Positions 22,562 through 34,112 of a stretch of 64,000 bases of DNA are shown in pieces; the first letter of the stretch is position 1, and each line of letters starts with the position of its first letter. Location of the stretch: the NCBI GenBank assembly GCA_030386875.1, contig CM059577.1, positions 24,873,038-24,937,037 of the forward strand. Direction: 5' to 3'. Made by a program: the position numbers and the translations under genes. This stretch comes from Morinoia aosen. Taxonomy: Eukaryota; Arthropoda; Malacostraca; Amphipoda; Talitridae. Under the pieces are notes generated by a model. It was not told the origin of the DNA. It did no database searches and saw only the letters and a list, made by a program, of their open reading frames with translations.

Positions 22562-22680
22562 CTATTTACGGTGTTTTTTCTTCTCTATGACCGCAAAGCC
22601 GACGAGTATGCTTGCTTTGACTACGACGAATCTTTCTCGAAAACGCATAGTGAAGCACTGCCAAGCTTGCCAGTGACGCG
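22562..22680 (-). pseudogene. Possible PIF transposase N-terminal remnant
   Basis: The minus frame reads VVVKASILVGFAVIEKKKHRK then stop: an aliphatic segment followed by a basic EKKKHRK run, as at the start of PIF transposases. Too short for a firm call; position inside the TIR element supports it. Confidence 0.3.
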
Positions 22681-23125
22681 CAACTTCAGTCACGCGAACG
22701 TACGTGTGAACGCGAGTGTTTAGACCACACTCTGTGAGTGTGAGTGTCACTGACGAGAAAACTGATCGTGTGAAAGCCTCTTAAGAATGGACGTACGTGT
22801 GTTGTGAGTGTGGATATGAGTTTGGGCGTGTGTATGAGTGTGGACGTAGATGTGAACTGAGTTTGGACAAACGTGTGAGTGTAGAGCTTGAGTTTCTTTG
22901 GAATTGCTGGTTTCTTTAGAGTTAGCGCTGGATATTCTCTTTCAGCAATAGCAACGAGCATTAGCAATCAGCATCCAACATTGTGGCATCAAACATGGCC
23001 ACCCCCATTATCATCCTCCAATAACATTCAGCCCTAAGTTTCAGCATCAGCAACCATCGTTACAACTCATGATCAAATGCCTGCACTAATAATTAGCGTA
23101 AGTATTCAGAGTTACGAGCGTTGAC

Positions 23126-23286
23126 TTAGCCAGCCCGCCCACTGATGCGATGCAATTGGTGCAATGCCTTGCGAAGTCGCACGGTTCATTTCTAGCACCG
23201 TAGGAATAGCATTGTGTTGGCTAGCTCACTGCCGACTTAAACGAATCGCATCGCATCGAATCGCATCAGTGGGCGGACTGCCACAG
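23126..23286. mobile_element. MITE with about 17-bp inverted ends
   Basis: CCGCCCACTGATGCGAT at about 23138-23154 matches in reverse complement ATCGCATCAGTGGGCGG at about 23260-23276. Flanks GCCAG and CTGCC also tend to pair. No coding content. Confidence 0.6.
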
Positions 23287-23696
23287 CCGCAAAATGAGAC
23301 GCTTCTAATATCTCCATGACAGATTTTTTTTTATTTTCCTACCAAATTCTGATGTTGGATTCCCAGGTCAGGTTTCCGTACACGATTACGATGTCAGGTC
23401 CCAACGCGTGATTCTATCGTCGTTTGCCGTGTAGAATGAACTATATTTATCAATTTTACATAGATTTATTAATGACACAGAACTCAACTTTTTCTTTAAG
23501 GAACATATTGCAAAGAGAAATTTAAATTTTCTTTTTTCTTTTCAGCTGCGGCATTCACGGTGCCACTCAAAGCACACATCAATATTTACTAATCTAGACA
23601 CAGTGAAGTCTTTCCTCATCGTCAAAAGTCTTGACAGATTTAAAAGTATTAATTTGCAGCAAGCATGCACATTGTAGCACGAGAGATAAGAAAATT

Positions 23697-24225
23697 AATT
23701 CCAAACCGTAAACAAAAAAATTAATTCCAAACCGTAAACAACAAAATTAATTCCAAACCGTAAACAACAAAATTAATTCCAAATCCGTAAACAACAAAAT
23801 TAATTCCAATTCCGTAAACAACAAAATTAATTCCAAATCCGTAAACAACAAAATTAATTCCAAATCCGTAAACAACAAAATTAATTCCAAATCCGTAAAC
23901 AACAAAATTAATTCTAAATCCGTAAACAACAAAATTAATTCCAAATCCGTAAACAACAAAATTAATTCCAAATCCGTAAACAACAAAATTAATTCCAATT
24001 CCGTAAACAACAAAATTAATTCCAAATCCGTAAACAACAAAATTAATTCCAAATCCGTAAACAACAAAATTAATTCCAAATCCGTAAACAACAAAATTAA
24101 TTTCAAATTCGTAAACAACAAAATTAATTCCAAATCCGTAAACAACAAAATTAATTCCAAATCCGTAAACAACAAAATTAATTCCAAATCCGTAAACAAC
24201 AAAATTAATTCCAAATTTGTAAGCA
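23697..24225. repeat. 27-bp minisatellite, about 20 copies
   Basis: TTAATTCCAAATCCGTAAAC + AACAAAA, nearly identical copies. A 9-residue-period frame on the minus strand is a consequence of 27 being a multiple of 3. Confidence 0.93.
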
Positions 24226-24239
24226 TTACTTTTCCGATT

Positions 24240-26515
24240 TCCTGCGAGGCTTCTGTGACAAATTCGTTCTTTTCCATTGGTGATCGAAGAAAATTAGAAA
24301 ATAACCATAAAAGCGATACAAAATGTACATTTGTGAAGCATAAAATAGGGTCACTGCTAAAATTCGGCTCAACATTCACAGCACGCCTCGGTTGTTCGAA
24401 CGCTTCATCAAATTTGCTCCGTGGCGCTCGTGTTGCGCTAATCTCGTCGCTTCGGGCTCAATGGTGCGAAATTTAACTCAATTTACGATCAAAGCGTACC
24501 GTTAAAAAGCAATGTAATATGCGCTGCAGCGAACGTTTCAGGAACAGAGCAGCGATTGAATCGTGACTTTTGATCGGGATCGCAGCAGAATTTTGGTCCC
24601 TTAAAAGTTACAAAAATATGACGAATATTATGTGAACAATTAAAAATTGGCAGATAAAGTTAGCTAATACTCTCTTAAAAGGATGTATCAGTTTTATGTT
24701 TCATAAAATTTATTTTACTCACTCAAAAATTTTAATTCGTTTTTTGATTGGAGATCAAATGAATGGAAAGTGTGGCTTCAGAATTTTTTTGGTAAGCATT
24801 GTTGTGTTTTGAATTTTGAGAAATCTGGATCAAGTCCCGTTAATGATAAAGTGATAAGCAGATTTCTAAGGTTAATTCAACTCAAAAGTTTGACCACTTT
24901 TTTCATCTAATGAAGGATCATTTTATAAATAATTTTCAGTACATATCCAGGTGCAAGTCAGTTGCTATCGAAACCTTAAAGCCTTGCACTCAAAGCTATT
25001 AGTTAGCAATCATTAACTTCGCAGGCGTTGATTGACATGAAATATGCGCTGCTAAGAAAAATACACAGGCACGGAATGAAAAAATTCAGTTTATAAAATA
25101 ATGTTCTGCATTGGAGATAACGATGATTTTTTCCTCCCTTAGTGGGACAAAAAAAATTTAGCCCAGCATATCTAGAGGTACAGAAAAAGTTGCAGCTATT
25201 CCAGCGCTGACTTAGTTCGTGCGTTAGCGTTTTTTAGTGCTTGTGTGCAGAATTTTAGTCTTCGATTCGTAGATAACTAACACTCAAATGTTGAACAAAA
25301 GTACATAAATAGTGTCCAAGTATTGTTGTTCTCGGACTAGGGTTCCCAGACTGGGTTTTCTGCTGGTCAAAATTATAAAAATTTAATAATTTCTTAAATA
25401 GAATATGGATATGAACACTCGCTAAAATCGTCAAATCTGTCAATTTCAAATATACATCTAATCGGACCACAAAGGTTCACCGAAATTTTTAATTTTTGCA
25501 CTTTCAAAAGAAGATATTGCTGAGACTAAATTTACGAATTTTTCTCGCAAGAAAAACGGATAATTTTGGATACAGAAAAATATTTTCTACTTGACCATTT
25601 CCATTGCATATACATTTCTATTTGGGTATAACATTGAGTGATTGAATGATAGGAAATGATTGAGTGGCACAAAATGTAGCGGACTCTAAATTCCTTACAG
25701 CATGGCAGAGTAGAATCGATAGGTTCGACGTTCCTGTCACGCCGCTCTATAATGCTACGAGCTGACACGTAAGGTCGAACTCTGTACTTATTTGATTCGA
25801 TCGCTTACTGGGCATGCATGTCATTAACCACTAAAACGCGGACAAAAAAAAATTTGGTAACTTTTCTGAAAGAGGGCGCTAAAATTAGTCATTTTTCCAT
25901 ATGCTACTAACTTCATGGCAAATTTTTTAATTAGTTTTTTGTTCATATTAAATAGCTTTTGCAGGGTTGAAAATTATTTTTGGGTATTAGATATAACTCG
26001 ACGGGTGTTCACTTCAAGTACAATTCATCGTGAAAGAAGGTCAAATAACTCAGTTTGAAAGATCATCAGAAGTGCGACAGACAATAGTTACAGGTATCAC
26101 AGTATATTTCAGTACGCCTCGAAGAAACACGATTTATGAATTTGCTCAATTGGACCAATTCACACAATATATTTATGACTGCAATCAAACAAGAATTTCT
26201 TATACTGATTTTGTATTATCATGCACCCTGCCCTAAAGAAATTCTTCTTCTATTTCTTCTCTCTGTCGAGCGTTGTGTCTCGTACTCGGCTGATGAACAA
26301 TCTTAACAACCCATCAATAAATAACATGAACAATAGGCACAGCAGGGAATATTAATATTATTGGTAGTAATGCAGAAACAACACAGGTTATTAGTACCAG
26401 TTACAGGTAATACTATTGAACAGCAATTTCGAAATGTGTATTTTTTCGAGGAATTTAAGATGGCATTGGACGGTATTAGCAGAATCCGAGTCTGATCATA
26501 ACTCTGAATGACTTG
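24240..26515 (+). other. Lectin intron 5, nothing recognised
   Basis: A moderately GC-rich patch at 24370-24600 has no splice-compatible frame I can support. The rest is AT-rich. Confidence 0.45.
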
Positions 26516-26527
26516 ACGAACTCTTCA

Positions 26528-26660
26528 GCTGCGACTGCAGTGGTTAAGAGTGCTCGATCTTCTTGCTGAGGGCTCGAAAATACGCAGTGCGAGCCCGGTG
26601 TTTCTCCCTTTGGGGCAAAGAAAAAAGACGGCTGAAATCCCACTCTCTTCCCATATGTTT
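26528..26660 (+). mobile_element. Degraded tRNA-derived SINE
   Basis: GCGACTGCAGTGGTTAAGAG (A-box-like) and GGGCTCGAA (B-box-like) are followed by GTGTTTCTCCCTTTGGGG..AAGAAAAAA and CCCACTCTCTTCCC. This body aligns with the SINE at 38021-38215 (TTTCTCCGTTGGGTACAAGGAAAAAA, CCCACTCTACCC). Confidence 0.55.
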
Positions 26661-26811
26661 GAAACGAATACCATTGTATTCATGCGTTATTTATTACACA
26701 TTTAAAATTATATACTTTATTAACCAACATACAAGATGATTTGTATTCTTTAGATTGGAATAAAACATCATCCAATTATATTGGAATAAAACATCCCTTT
26801 TCCTACCCCAG

Positions 26812-26899
26812 GCTGGAACGACGGGTACCCTACGTGATCCCGTGGTGGGCATCATACCTACGTTCGGTCTCAAGGGTCACCAAACCATCACTTTTTCAG
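26812..26899 (+). CDS. Lectin gene exon 6 (88 nt)
   Basis: Excellent acceptor CCCTTTTCCTACCCCAG/GCT; donor TTTTTCAG/GTGCTG. Phase 0 in, phase 1 out, exactly what exons 5 and 7 need. It encodes AGTTGTLRDPVVGIIPTF and then GLKGHQTITF, filling the segment between the F.V.V strand and the YVRV strand of F5/8C domains. Other frames meet stops. Confidence 0.65.
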
Positions 26900-28798
26900 G
26901 TGCTGTGCGCTGTTAGTGTCCTGTTTATTCCATACAACCAGTTGTAGTGCCTTGAGTGGTGTAACAAATTTATAGCTTAAGATCTGGTCTGTAGAATCAA
27001 TAAGTGGTGCAACCCATTTTTGTACCAAGGATTTCATAACAAATTTAAATTTTTAGATATGGTGCACAGAATCAAAATTTGGTGCGACATATTGTTTTAC
27101 TTTATTTATACGTCAGTCAAATGCCTTAGCATCAGGTAATCGTGCCGAAAAACCAACTGATGCACCAGGATCATTTCAACTTCAGGATTTTAAGTCTCAC
27201 AATAACTCTCAAACTCAATTATCGGACAAAATTTATCGACTCAACTTTTTGAGGCCTATTTTTTCATCCACGTAGCTGGAAAACTGAACCAGGAGTCACT
27301 GTAACAATTCGGAAGCACTTTGAAAAAAAGGCTCCCATTCCCCATCACTCCTACATGTCCTATTGTAGTCGTTGAATGCGTATTGTAGTGGATGAATGAG
27401 TATCCCAAATTCTTCTAGTCATTTTCAACACCGCGCGATGAAGCCATATATCTACATTAAAAATACAAGTGGGTTATGCAGCATAAAACTTCCAGTATTG
27501 GGGTTTACATATAATAGATTAATTACGATCATATTGTGTATATTTAATTTTGAACTTTTGCCACTTGTAAGGATGTACTGCAGTAGATTTCATGGAATTC
27601 ACGAATATTTTGTTCGAAAGTCTCTGTTTCAAAACTCATTAAACATTCCGTATAATTTGAAACAGTTCCAGATTAAATTCTGCTATTTAGTGAGTATGCA
27701 ATTATCATACTTGAAAGACCTTAAAAGAACTCATCATTAACAAGCTTCATTTTGAAAATTGGACTCGCAGCCCCACCAACGTAAAGCAGATGAAGAAATG
27801 TTACTCGGACGGAGGGGAATTTATGAACTCTAGACAGCTAGCATTTACAACTTGAAATATATCTTCGTGCACCCAGCGCTCAGATGCACATTACATCACA
27901 GGCACACGTTTTTAAAGACCACAGCTACATTTATCGTTTCCACGGAACACGACGCTCCAGACTCGAGCTATTTAACAGCTGTCATTGTTAGGAACATGAT
28001 GGGAATACATGTGAAAACATAAATGGTGTACAGACTCGCAGTATTGGTGCTCGTTTATTCAGGGAAGTCGTATTACTAACCAAGAAACAATAACACTCAT
28101 GGATCGCCAGTACTTGTCGCGTTATCGTACTGACGTCAATATGATCTATTTGAACAAGATTCCACTTTTAAAATCTGTTTATTCTGAGACAATCTGCTCT
28201 TAGTACTGCTAGTTCTATATTTACTCTTCCCAAAAGTATTACTGTATTACATGGTCGAGTAAAATGTATAATTTATTCTAACGTCCTTTCGAAAAACTAG
28301 AACAATTGATTGAAAAAACTGGGACAATTGACTGACAAAAACTAGTATAAAACTAGGGGCAATTGATATTTTTTTACTAACATTGTAATCAAGACCGTGT
28401 GACATATGAATTGCACATGCAATACCTTGTAGCCTTTAGCGAGTAAAATTACTTACGCATTGGGACTGCGAACGTTCAAGTCTACGTGACCTGTAGCTGT
28501 CGCGTGACGCTGTGTTTCTTCACCAATCAACTCATCCCGAAGTAAACAGAGTGTCATTGCAGCTTTATTACAAATTTATGCTCTGACATTCAAGGCTCAC
28601 TAAAGTGCCAAGTTAATAACGAATTAATTTGGAACGTAAAAATTGAGTAAAAAATTTAGCAAACCTTAAAATAAATCATATTATACATGAATAAAATACT
28701 AAATTAATTTTAATTCAAGTATTAAATTGTGTAAAGCGTTCGCTGTTTGTGTTTATAGTTTAGGTAGGGAAGTTGTAAGCTTTGTGTGTTGTGTGCAG
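26900..28798 (+). other. Lectin intron 6
   Basis: Begins GGTGCTGTGCG and within 200 bp shows degenerate GGTG(C/T)AAC...AGAATCAA...  units near 26955, 27005 and 27060-27085, perhaps an old array like those at the other donors. Remainder AT-rich, nothing recognised. Confidence 0.45.
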
Positions 28799-28887
28799 TG
28801 TCCGGCAGTGTGCGCTACGTGAGGGTCGCTGATGAGAAGGATGACTTGACGGGCGTGGCGCTCTGCAAGGTGCAGGCCTACCTCTGA
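28799..28887 (+). CDS. Lectin gene terminal exon 7
   Basis: Acceptor TTGTGTGTTGTGTGCAG/TG; phase 1 in. It reads SGSVRYVRVADEKDD then LTGVALCKVQAYL and stops at TGA (28885-28887). YVRV followed by L.LC.V is the conserved C-terminal signature of F5/8C/fucolectin domains (L.LCEV.V), so the protein ends with the domain. High GC3. No AATAAA is seen shortly downstream; LINE sequence starts 4 bp after the stop. Confidence 0.8.
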
Positions 28888-29301
28888 ACACAATTTAAAA
28901 CAATTTAAACAATTTAAACAATTTATTTACCACAGGAGATACAGAGGTAGAATGTTTCTTAAGTCTAGTACAATGGACAAGTTTGAATATAATAGCTACC
29001 TGTGGGCCCGAATAAGTTCAGCGACTTCTGGGGCATCCTACCATCAACATTATTCTAAGGTGTACAATAATGTTTAACCTAAATCACTTAACCTAGTTTC
29101 ACATTAGACTGATCAGTGAGACAATTCAATCGATATCAGATATTTCATTTTACAATATAGATTATATGGACTATATTTAACAGTACATTCGATAAAAGAT
29201 TTAACAGCAGACTGAAGGCGAATTACATATTACCCATGGCAAATTTCATTATTGGAAACAGTCATGTTGGAGACAAGATTTGACTTGGTGATCTTACATG
29301 A

Positions 29302-32300
29302 CTAATATTCCGATAGGAAGTGAGTCTCGAGATTTCTTTTGAATACCTTGTAAGAATTACTATCACGGATCTCCGCAGGTATTGAGTTCCAAGTTTTAGT
29401 TCCAACGAAGAGGATACTGTGTTGCGACCGGGCCTTTGAATAATAAGGAAGCATGAATTTACTTCTATTTCGGGTTAAATGGTCGTGATGACCAGTTTGC
29501 GCGCTTAATAATAGTTTCAGGCTATTGTCGCCATCATTTCTTAATGTTTTGTAAATGAAATTACAAATGGAGATTTTATAGAGATCTGGAAGTTTAAGTA
29601 TTTGTAAATTTTTGAATGAATCATTTGTGTGAGCATTATATTCTAGATTCTTTACCGCTCTGATTGCTCTTTTTTGCAGAGTAAAAATTATATTGGTTTT
29701 ATTTTTATCAGTTCCGTGCCATGTTTCTATTCCGTACTGCAAGTATGGTGAAATGAGCGTTCGGTAGAGCATTCGTAAAGCTGTTTCAGGCAGGTAATTT
29801 TTAACTTTATTCAGGATTCCGATGGATTTCGATAATTTAGAACAAATATGAGCGATGTGCTCTTTAAAGGTCAGATGTTTATCTATTATGATGCCCAGAA
29901 ACTTGCATGAGTTGGTTTCTTCGATTTCACCTTCGCCAATTTTTATGTGTGGGAGAGATATGCTTTTCTTGTATGAGAATGTAATATACTTTGTTTTTCG
30001 ATGTTGAGGCTTATTTTATTAGCTTTAAGCCATAATGAAACCTTATGGAGTTCATTATTTATGCTCTCCGCAATCATAACGGGATTTTGGCTCGGAAGGA
30101 CCGTAGAAAGCGTGCTGTCATCGGCAAAAAGTATGAATTTGAAAAATGATGTTGATTTGATAATATCATTTATAAATATCAGAAATAGGAGAGGCCCTAG
30201 GACAGACCCTTGTGGAACTCCATGGCTAATTGTCTGTGGGTCCGATTTTGCGTCGTCAACGACAACGTATTGCTTCCGATTTGTTAGGTATGATTTGAAC
30301 CAATCATGGGCAATTCCTCGAATGCCATAACAGTGTAGTTTCGAGAGTAATATCTTATGGTCCACACAGTCGAATGCTTTTCGAAAGTCAAGAAAAACGG
30401 AGAAAACAAGCTTTCCTTCATCTATATTAGAGTAAAGGTACTGTAAATGATTTAATACAGCTTGTGTCGTTGATTTCTTAGAACGAAAACCGAATTGTCC
30501 GTCATAGAGAAAAGATTTTTGTTCAAAATACGAATACACTTTTTTATACACAATTTTTTCAAATATTTTGCTCATAATTGGTAAGACAGAGATAGGTCTA
30601 TAATTATTAACGCAGTTTTTATCACCGTTTTTAAAAATAGGGGTGACTCTGGCAGTTTTGAGAGAGTTGGGGAAGATACCTTGAGAAAGCGAATGGTTGA
30701 TAATATCAGATATGCACGGTGCTATTATATCAGCAATAGACTTAATAATTTTAGCTGAAAATGTATTTAATCCATTTGATTTATTTTTCAAGTTGTTTGT
30801 GCATGTAATTACATCGGAGGGGTTAGTTGGCGGGAAAAAGAAAGAATTGTGTTCACGGACATGGTCCATGTATTGCAAGTGGTCTTTAGGTTTACTAACG
30901 ACACTATCGGCTATATTTTTTCCTATATTTATAAAAAAGTTGTTGAACACTGTTGCAATATCTTGTTCATCATGATATTTTACATTTTCGTGAACGATGG
31001 ATTCAATTGTTTTTTTAGCGTTATTATTCGGTCTATAGCATGAATTAAGCAGGCGCCAAGTTTTTTTAATATCAGTTTTGTAGTCAGTGAATTTGCGCGT
31101 AAAGTAGTTTTGTTTCGATGTTCGTATTTGATTTGTCACATGATTCCTGAATCTGTTATACGTTAATCTAGAGATTCGTCCTTCGTATAGTAAGGCTAAG
31201 TGTGCTTGACGTTTCTTTATATTGATCACGATATCTTCAGTAATCCAAGGTTTTTGTCTATTTTTCGGCGTAATTGTGCGGGTGATTATTGGACAACATT
31301 GGTTATATGCGGTCGTTATAGTTTCAGTTAGTTTTAGTATTGCTTGGTCAATGTTAATCGCATTATTGTCTAGTTCATAGATGTCCAATGATGGCATTAA
31401 TTCTTCTAGAACAGTTCGCATTGTCCCCAAGTTATATTCGTTTATACAACGATATGAAAAAGTCTCAGCATGTGGGCTGTTGCAGGGACTATAGACATTC
31501 TTCTTGATGAGAAACACCGGAAAATGGTCAGATAAGTCAGAAATTATTATTCCTGTAAGAAAATCAGTCGGATCTAACATAAAAATATTATCGAGCAACG
31601 TGGCAGATTCGGATGTAATACGCGTAGGTTTCGTAAAGATTGGAAGGAAGGAGTTAGACTGAAAAACATTTATGAAGTTTGAGATTTGTTCACAGCTTTC
31701 ATATTGAAGAAGATCGTAGTTGAAATCCCCGCAAATTATTATGTCATTGCATAGAGATTTGTTAAACTGAGATATTATGCTTTGAAGCTCGTTCAGGAAA
31801 GAAATGTTGCAAGCTGTTGGGGGCCTATATACAGTCCTAAGTACAATCCGTTTACCATTTTTCGTTAGTTCTATAAATAGAGTCTCAATATGTTCACGAT
31901 TCATAGTTGCACTTATAATGTTTTTCGATGATATGTGTTTAGATATGTACGTACTGATGCCACCACCACGTTTGTTGCTACGGAGTGAATGATGGCTATT
32001 ATAGTTCTGAATTTGAATTAGGTCTTTAGTTGAGTCATCTAGCCAACTTTCGGTGAAACTGAGAACATCAAAATTGCTGTTTAGCTCAGTGATAGTACAA
32101 GATATTTCATCTATTTTCGGATAAATGGACCTACAGTTCCAACATAATACTGAGAGATCGTTACAGGTTTTTATCATCGATTCATTGAATTCTTTAATAT
32201 TTAGGTATTTACAATTCCCAGTTTCATTTAGGTTTGGATGCAGTCTATTCAAATGATTGAGATCTGGATCAATATCATCGAAAATATCAACATGGTCAGT

Positions 32301-32303
32301 CAT
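29302..32303 (-). pseudogene. LINE ORF2: endonuclease/reverse transcriptase, one frameshift
   Basis: About 1000 codons in two frames. The first 786 residues carry endonuclease motifs (LCWNCRSI near 53-60, FTESWL near 81, VYRPP near 158, GDFNYD near 192, LSDHFPVF near 258) and the reverse transcriptase (NYRPISVLP, GFRSKKST, FLDFRKAFDCVDH, GVPQGSVLGPLLF, FADDS). The frame breaks at an A run on the minus strand (29994-29998); loss of one base there restores the downstream frame, which stays open through the C-terminal PYLQYGIETWHG region to the stop at 29302. The two frames together make a normal-length CR1-group ORF2, so the copy is recent or the break is a sequencing indel. Start is the first Met, about 50 residues before the endonuclease. 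Confidence 0.88.
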
Positions 32304-32905
32304 AAAGATTAAGAAACAGTAAGTAAAATGTGACGTAAAAAATAAAGAAGATGATACAGACTATACAAGATCAAGTTAAAAGTAAAGACATTCCTATTAT
32401 AGTAAAATTTAAGAAATAGAGAGAAACTAAAACACACAGAGATTATTAGTCTAAATTATTTAAAATCTAGAATGATTTCATAACGAGATGGCTAACTCAG
32501 TCCATGAGTGGGAGCATTAGAGATCATAAATTGCGAATAGTGTAGTTACAAGGCTGTCATACCAGTGGTATCTGCATATAACACATACGATATAGCAAAG
32601 AACGAAGTGGATTAGAATCGAAGTGACAGCGAAGTTATTTAATTAATATAAAGATCTTGAGTATCTAGATTATTTTCAGATTTTGAGACAGGTGGTAACA
32701 TAATATTTAAATCAGAGTAGAAAATCCGGCATGAGCCTTCTATGAATAATGAGAAAAAGTAGATAAAAAAACAATTTAGTGAGCAGTAAAACAAAGTTGC
32801 AAATTCTGCGTGGTTGCTTTGAAGAGCCAAAGGCGATTCTATCAGAAAACAAAAGAAATCATGTGGACAGAGATCAAAATGCTATTAAATTCAGTACATA
32901 AGTCT
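32304..32905 (-). other. LINE inter-ORF spacer
   Basis: About 600 bp AT-rich sequence between the two ORFs, unusually long; no recognisable domain. Confidence 0.5.
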
Positions 32906-33769
32906 CTAATTACGAATAATTTCTTCTGAGGACTTGCCGACACGTTGTAGTAAGTACTGGTCAAGTGATTCAGGTGTGTTGATGGTGTGAGGTCTAGGAG
33001 TTTCTTGTCCAGGTATCCGAGGAGAGTAGACGTTGATATTACCATCCAGAGTTCTTGCGAGACCTATTTTGTCGGGAAATTTTCGTTTGGCCAATCTCAG
33101 AGTGTACATAATATTAGCTCGCGAAGGGATGAGGTATTCGTTTACGTAAAATTTCGGCTTGGTCACTCGGCAGGCTGACAAAACTTCTTGTTTCTTTTCG
33201 TATTGTCGTAGCTCAAAGGTAATGTTTCTCCTATCGACGTTTCCAGGGGCAGGTTTTTTACCCAGTCTAGTCGCTGTAGTGATGTCAGAGTTACTAAGGT
33301 TGACGTTGATTTGGTCCTTCAGGAGCTCCCGCACAGTCTGTTTACAGTCTTCATCAGAATGTGATTGCGGTAGTTCCCCTGTGATAACCAGAGTGCATTT
33401 TCTGTTTTCCAACTCTTCCCGTTCTTCTTTCCTTTCGAATTGCTCTAGACGGGAGACTAGCCTGTCTATCTTTTTATTTTGCTCTTCAATCACTGCCTTT
33501 TGATTTGATTCTTTTTTCGTTAGTGTTTCAATCATCGTTTTCAAGTCACTAATTTCACTTTGAAATTTCTCCATTACTGAGTTAAAGTGATCAATTATGA
33601 TGGAGGCCATTTGCTTATTTTGTTTTGACAGGTTTTGTATGTCTGGACAGTCAAGCTCCAGCGTACCCTCATTGTTCTTCTTGTTTGCCTTTCTTTCCGC
33701 CATCTTGTGAGAAAGGAGACACTTGCGAAAAAGAAGCAAGGGTTGAGTGCTATTTTGAGGGAATATCAC
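32906..33769 (-). CDS. LINE ORF1: coiled-coil plus RRM-like RNA-binding protein
   Basis: About 287 codons, intact. A lysine-rich start (an inner Met at 33703 beginning MAERKANKKN may be the true start) is followed by a long coiled coil (about residues 50-125, heptads of L, I and charged residues), then an RRM-like segment (CTLVITGELP near 130) and a basic C-terminal domain with FYVNEYLIPSRANIMYTLR and RKFPDKIGLARTLDGNI, resembling ORF1/FP-like proteins of insect LINEs. Such proteins bind the element RNA in cytoplasmic particles. No zinc knuckle or esterase is seen. Confidence 0.8.
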   Translation of the reverse strand: MIFPQNSTQPLLLFRKCLLSHKMAERKANKKNNEGTLELDCPDIQNLSKQNKQMASIIIDHFNSVMEKFQSEISDLKTMIETLTKKESNQKAVIEEQNKKIDRLVSRLEQFERKEEREELENRKCTLVITGELPQSHSDEDCKQTVRELLKDQINVNLSNSDITTATRLGKKPAPGNVDRRNITFELRQYEKKQEVLSACRVTKPKFYVNEYLIPSRANIMYTLRLAKRKFPDKIGLARTLDGNINVYSPRIPGQETPRPHTINTPESLDQYLLQRVGKSSEEIIRN

Positions 33770-33934
33770 ACTTTTTGTTCGATTGTTTGGATTTTGGTCA
33801 GATGAAATTTACTTTCGGATTCTCATGGTCTGAGTGAGCACTCTTTTTGGTTAGAAATGCATGTTCATTAACCAATTGTGCACTTTGATTCCGAGCAAAG
33901 ACAAAGTACGTCCTCACTTCACGGAGACACTGTT

Positions 33935-34112
33935 GACACTCTTCGGGCAATTGTCCGGTAGTTTTGGTGCAGGGATTCCTTTGAAGATGTCGGGCAATTG
34001 TTCGGCTAATTTTGGGATAGGTGTTTCTCTGAAGACATCGGACAATTGTCCGGGTAATTTTTTACAATGTGCTGGAGTTCCTCTGAAGAAATTGGTCAAT
34101 TATCCAGGATAA
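33935..34112. repeat. Tandem repeat of about 48-54 bp, 3.5 copies
   Basis: TCGGGCAATTGTCCGG...TT.GG....TTC.TCTGAAGA recurs three and a half times, just outside the presumed LINE 5' end. It could be a promoter-type repeat of the element or unrelated. Confidence 0.75.

Larger units (their letters stand above)
21268..22783. mobile_element. Non-autonomous DNA transposon with 42-bp terminal inverted repeats, PIF/Harbinger-like
   Basis: TTTCACACGATCAGTTTTCT and the next 22 bases (to about 21315) recur as a perfect reverse complement at about 22736-22778. The ends read AGGGCC and, inverted, AGAGGC. Inside are a MADF-domain fragment (plus strand) and a short basic KKKHRK peptide on the minus strand resembling the N-terminus of PIF transposases. 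MADF/Myb accessory proteins are typical of PIF/Harbinger elements. I see no clear target-site duplication. It interrupts a minisatellite in lectin intron 5. Confidence 0.7.
21138..22890 (+). repeat. Degenerate donor-like array after exon 5, split by a transposon
   Basis: CGTGTGAGT of the exon 5 donor recurs at about 21141, 21163, 21180 (CGTGTCGTGAGTGT) and 21217; similar GTGTGAGTGTGGACGT units resume at 22784-22890 on the other side of the element at 21268-22783. The original array was therefore contiguous before the insertion. Confidence 0.65.
15801..28887 (+). other. Gene model: secreted PAN/apple plus F5/8C-fucolectin-like protein
   Basis: Six plus-strand exons join without a phase conflict: 15801-15948, 17433-17624 (or 17582), 19995-20050, 20979-21143, 26812-26899, 28799-28887 (stop TGA). 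The first exon gives a PAN/apple-like cysteine pattern. The next four and the last give one galactose-binding-like fold: an AMGKAAF start (compare NVALGKPA of fucolectins), SC..., SVDLLQPLPVRRVVLT, and the ending VRYVRV...LTGVALCKVQ, as in F5/8 type C/F-lectin domains (Y/V-RV...L.LCEV). Such proteins usually bind glycans outside the cell, often in recognition or immunity; that role is inference. The signal-peptide exon is not found with confidence. Gene A (minus, left edge) is a likely head-to-head paralogue. Introns hold minisatellites and transposons. A LINE sits 4 bp after the stop, so the original 3' UTR is not visible. Confidence 0.72.
28888..33840 (-). mobile_element. Nearly full-length LINE, CR1/L2/Daphne-like
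   Basis: Minus-strand element with ORF1, about 600 bp spacer, ORF2 (apurinic-like endonuclease plus reverse transcriptase), about 400 bp 3' UTR and a 3' tail of short tandem units (TTTAAATTG, about 28890-28925) rather than poly(A), as in the CR1/L2 group. One frameshift disrupts ORF2. The 5' end is not precisely visible; I place it near 33840. Clade is not resolved without phylogeny. Confidence 0.85.

Noticed and set aside
23747..24379. 210-codon minus-strand frame with 9-residue period
   Set aside because: 27-bp minisatellite read through; hydrophobic repeat has no start or homology support.
24370..24600. GC-rich island as a lectin exon
   Set aside because: No acceptor/donor pair in the needed phase; exon 6 at 26812-26899 fits better.
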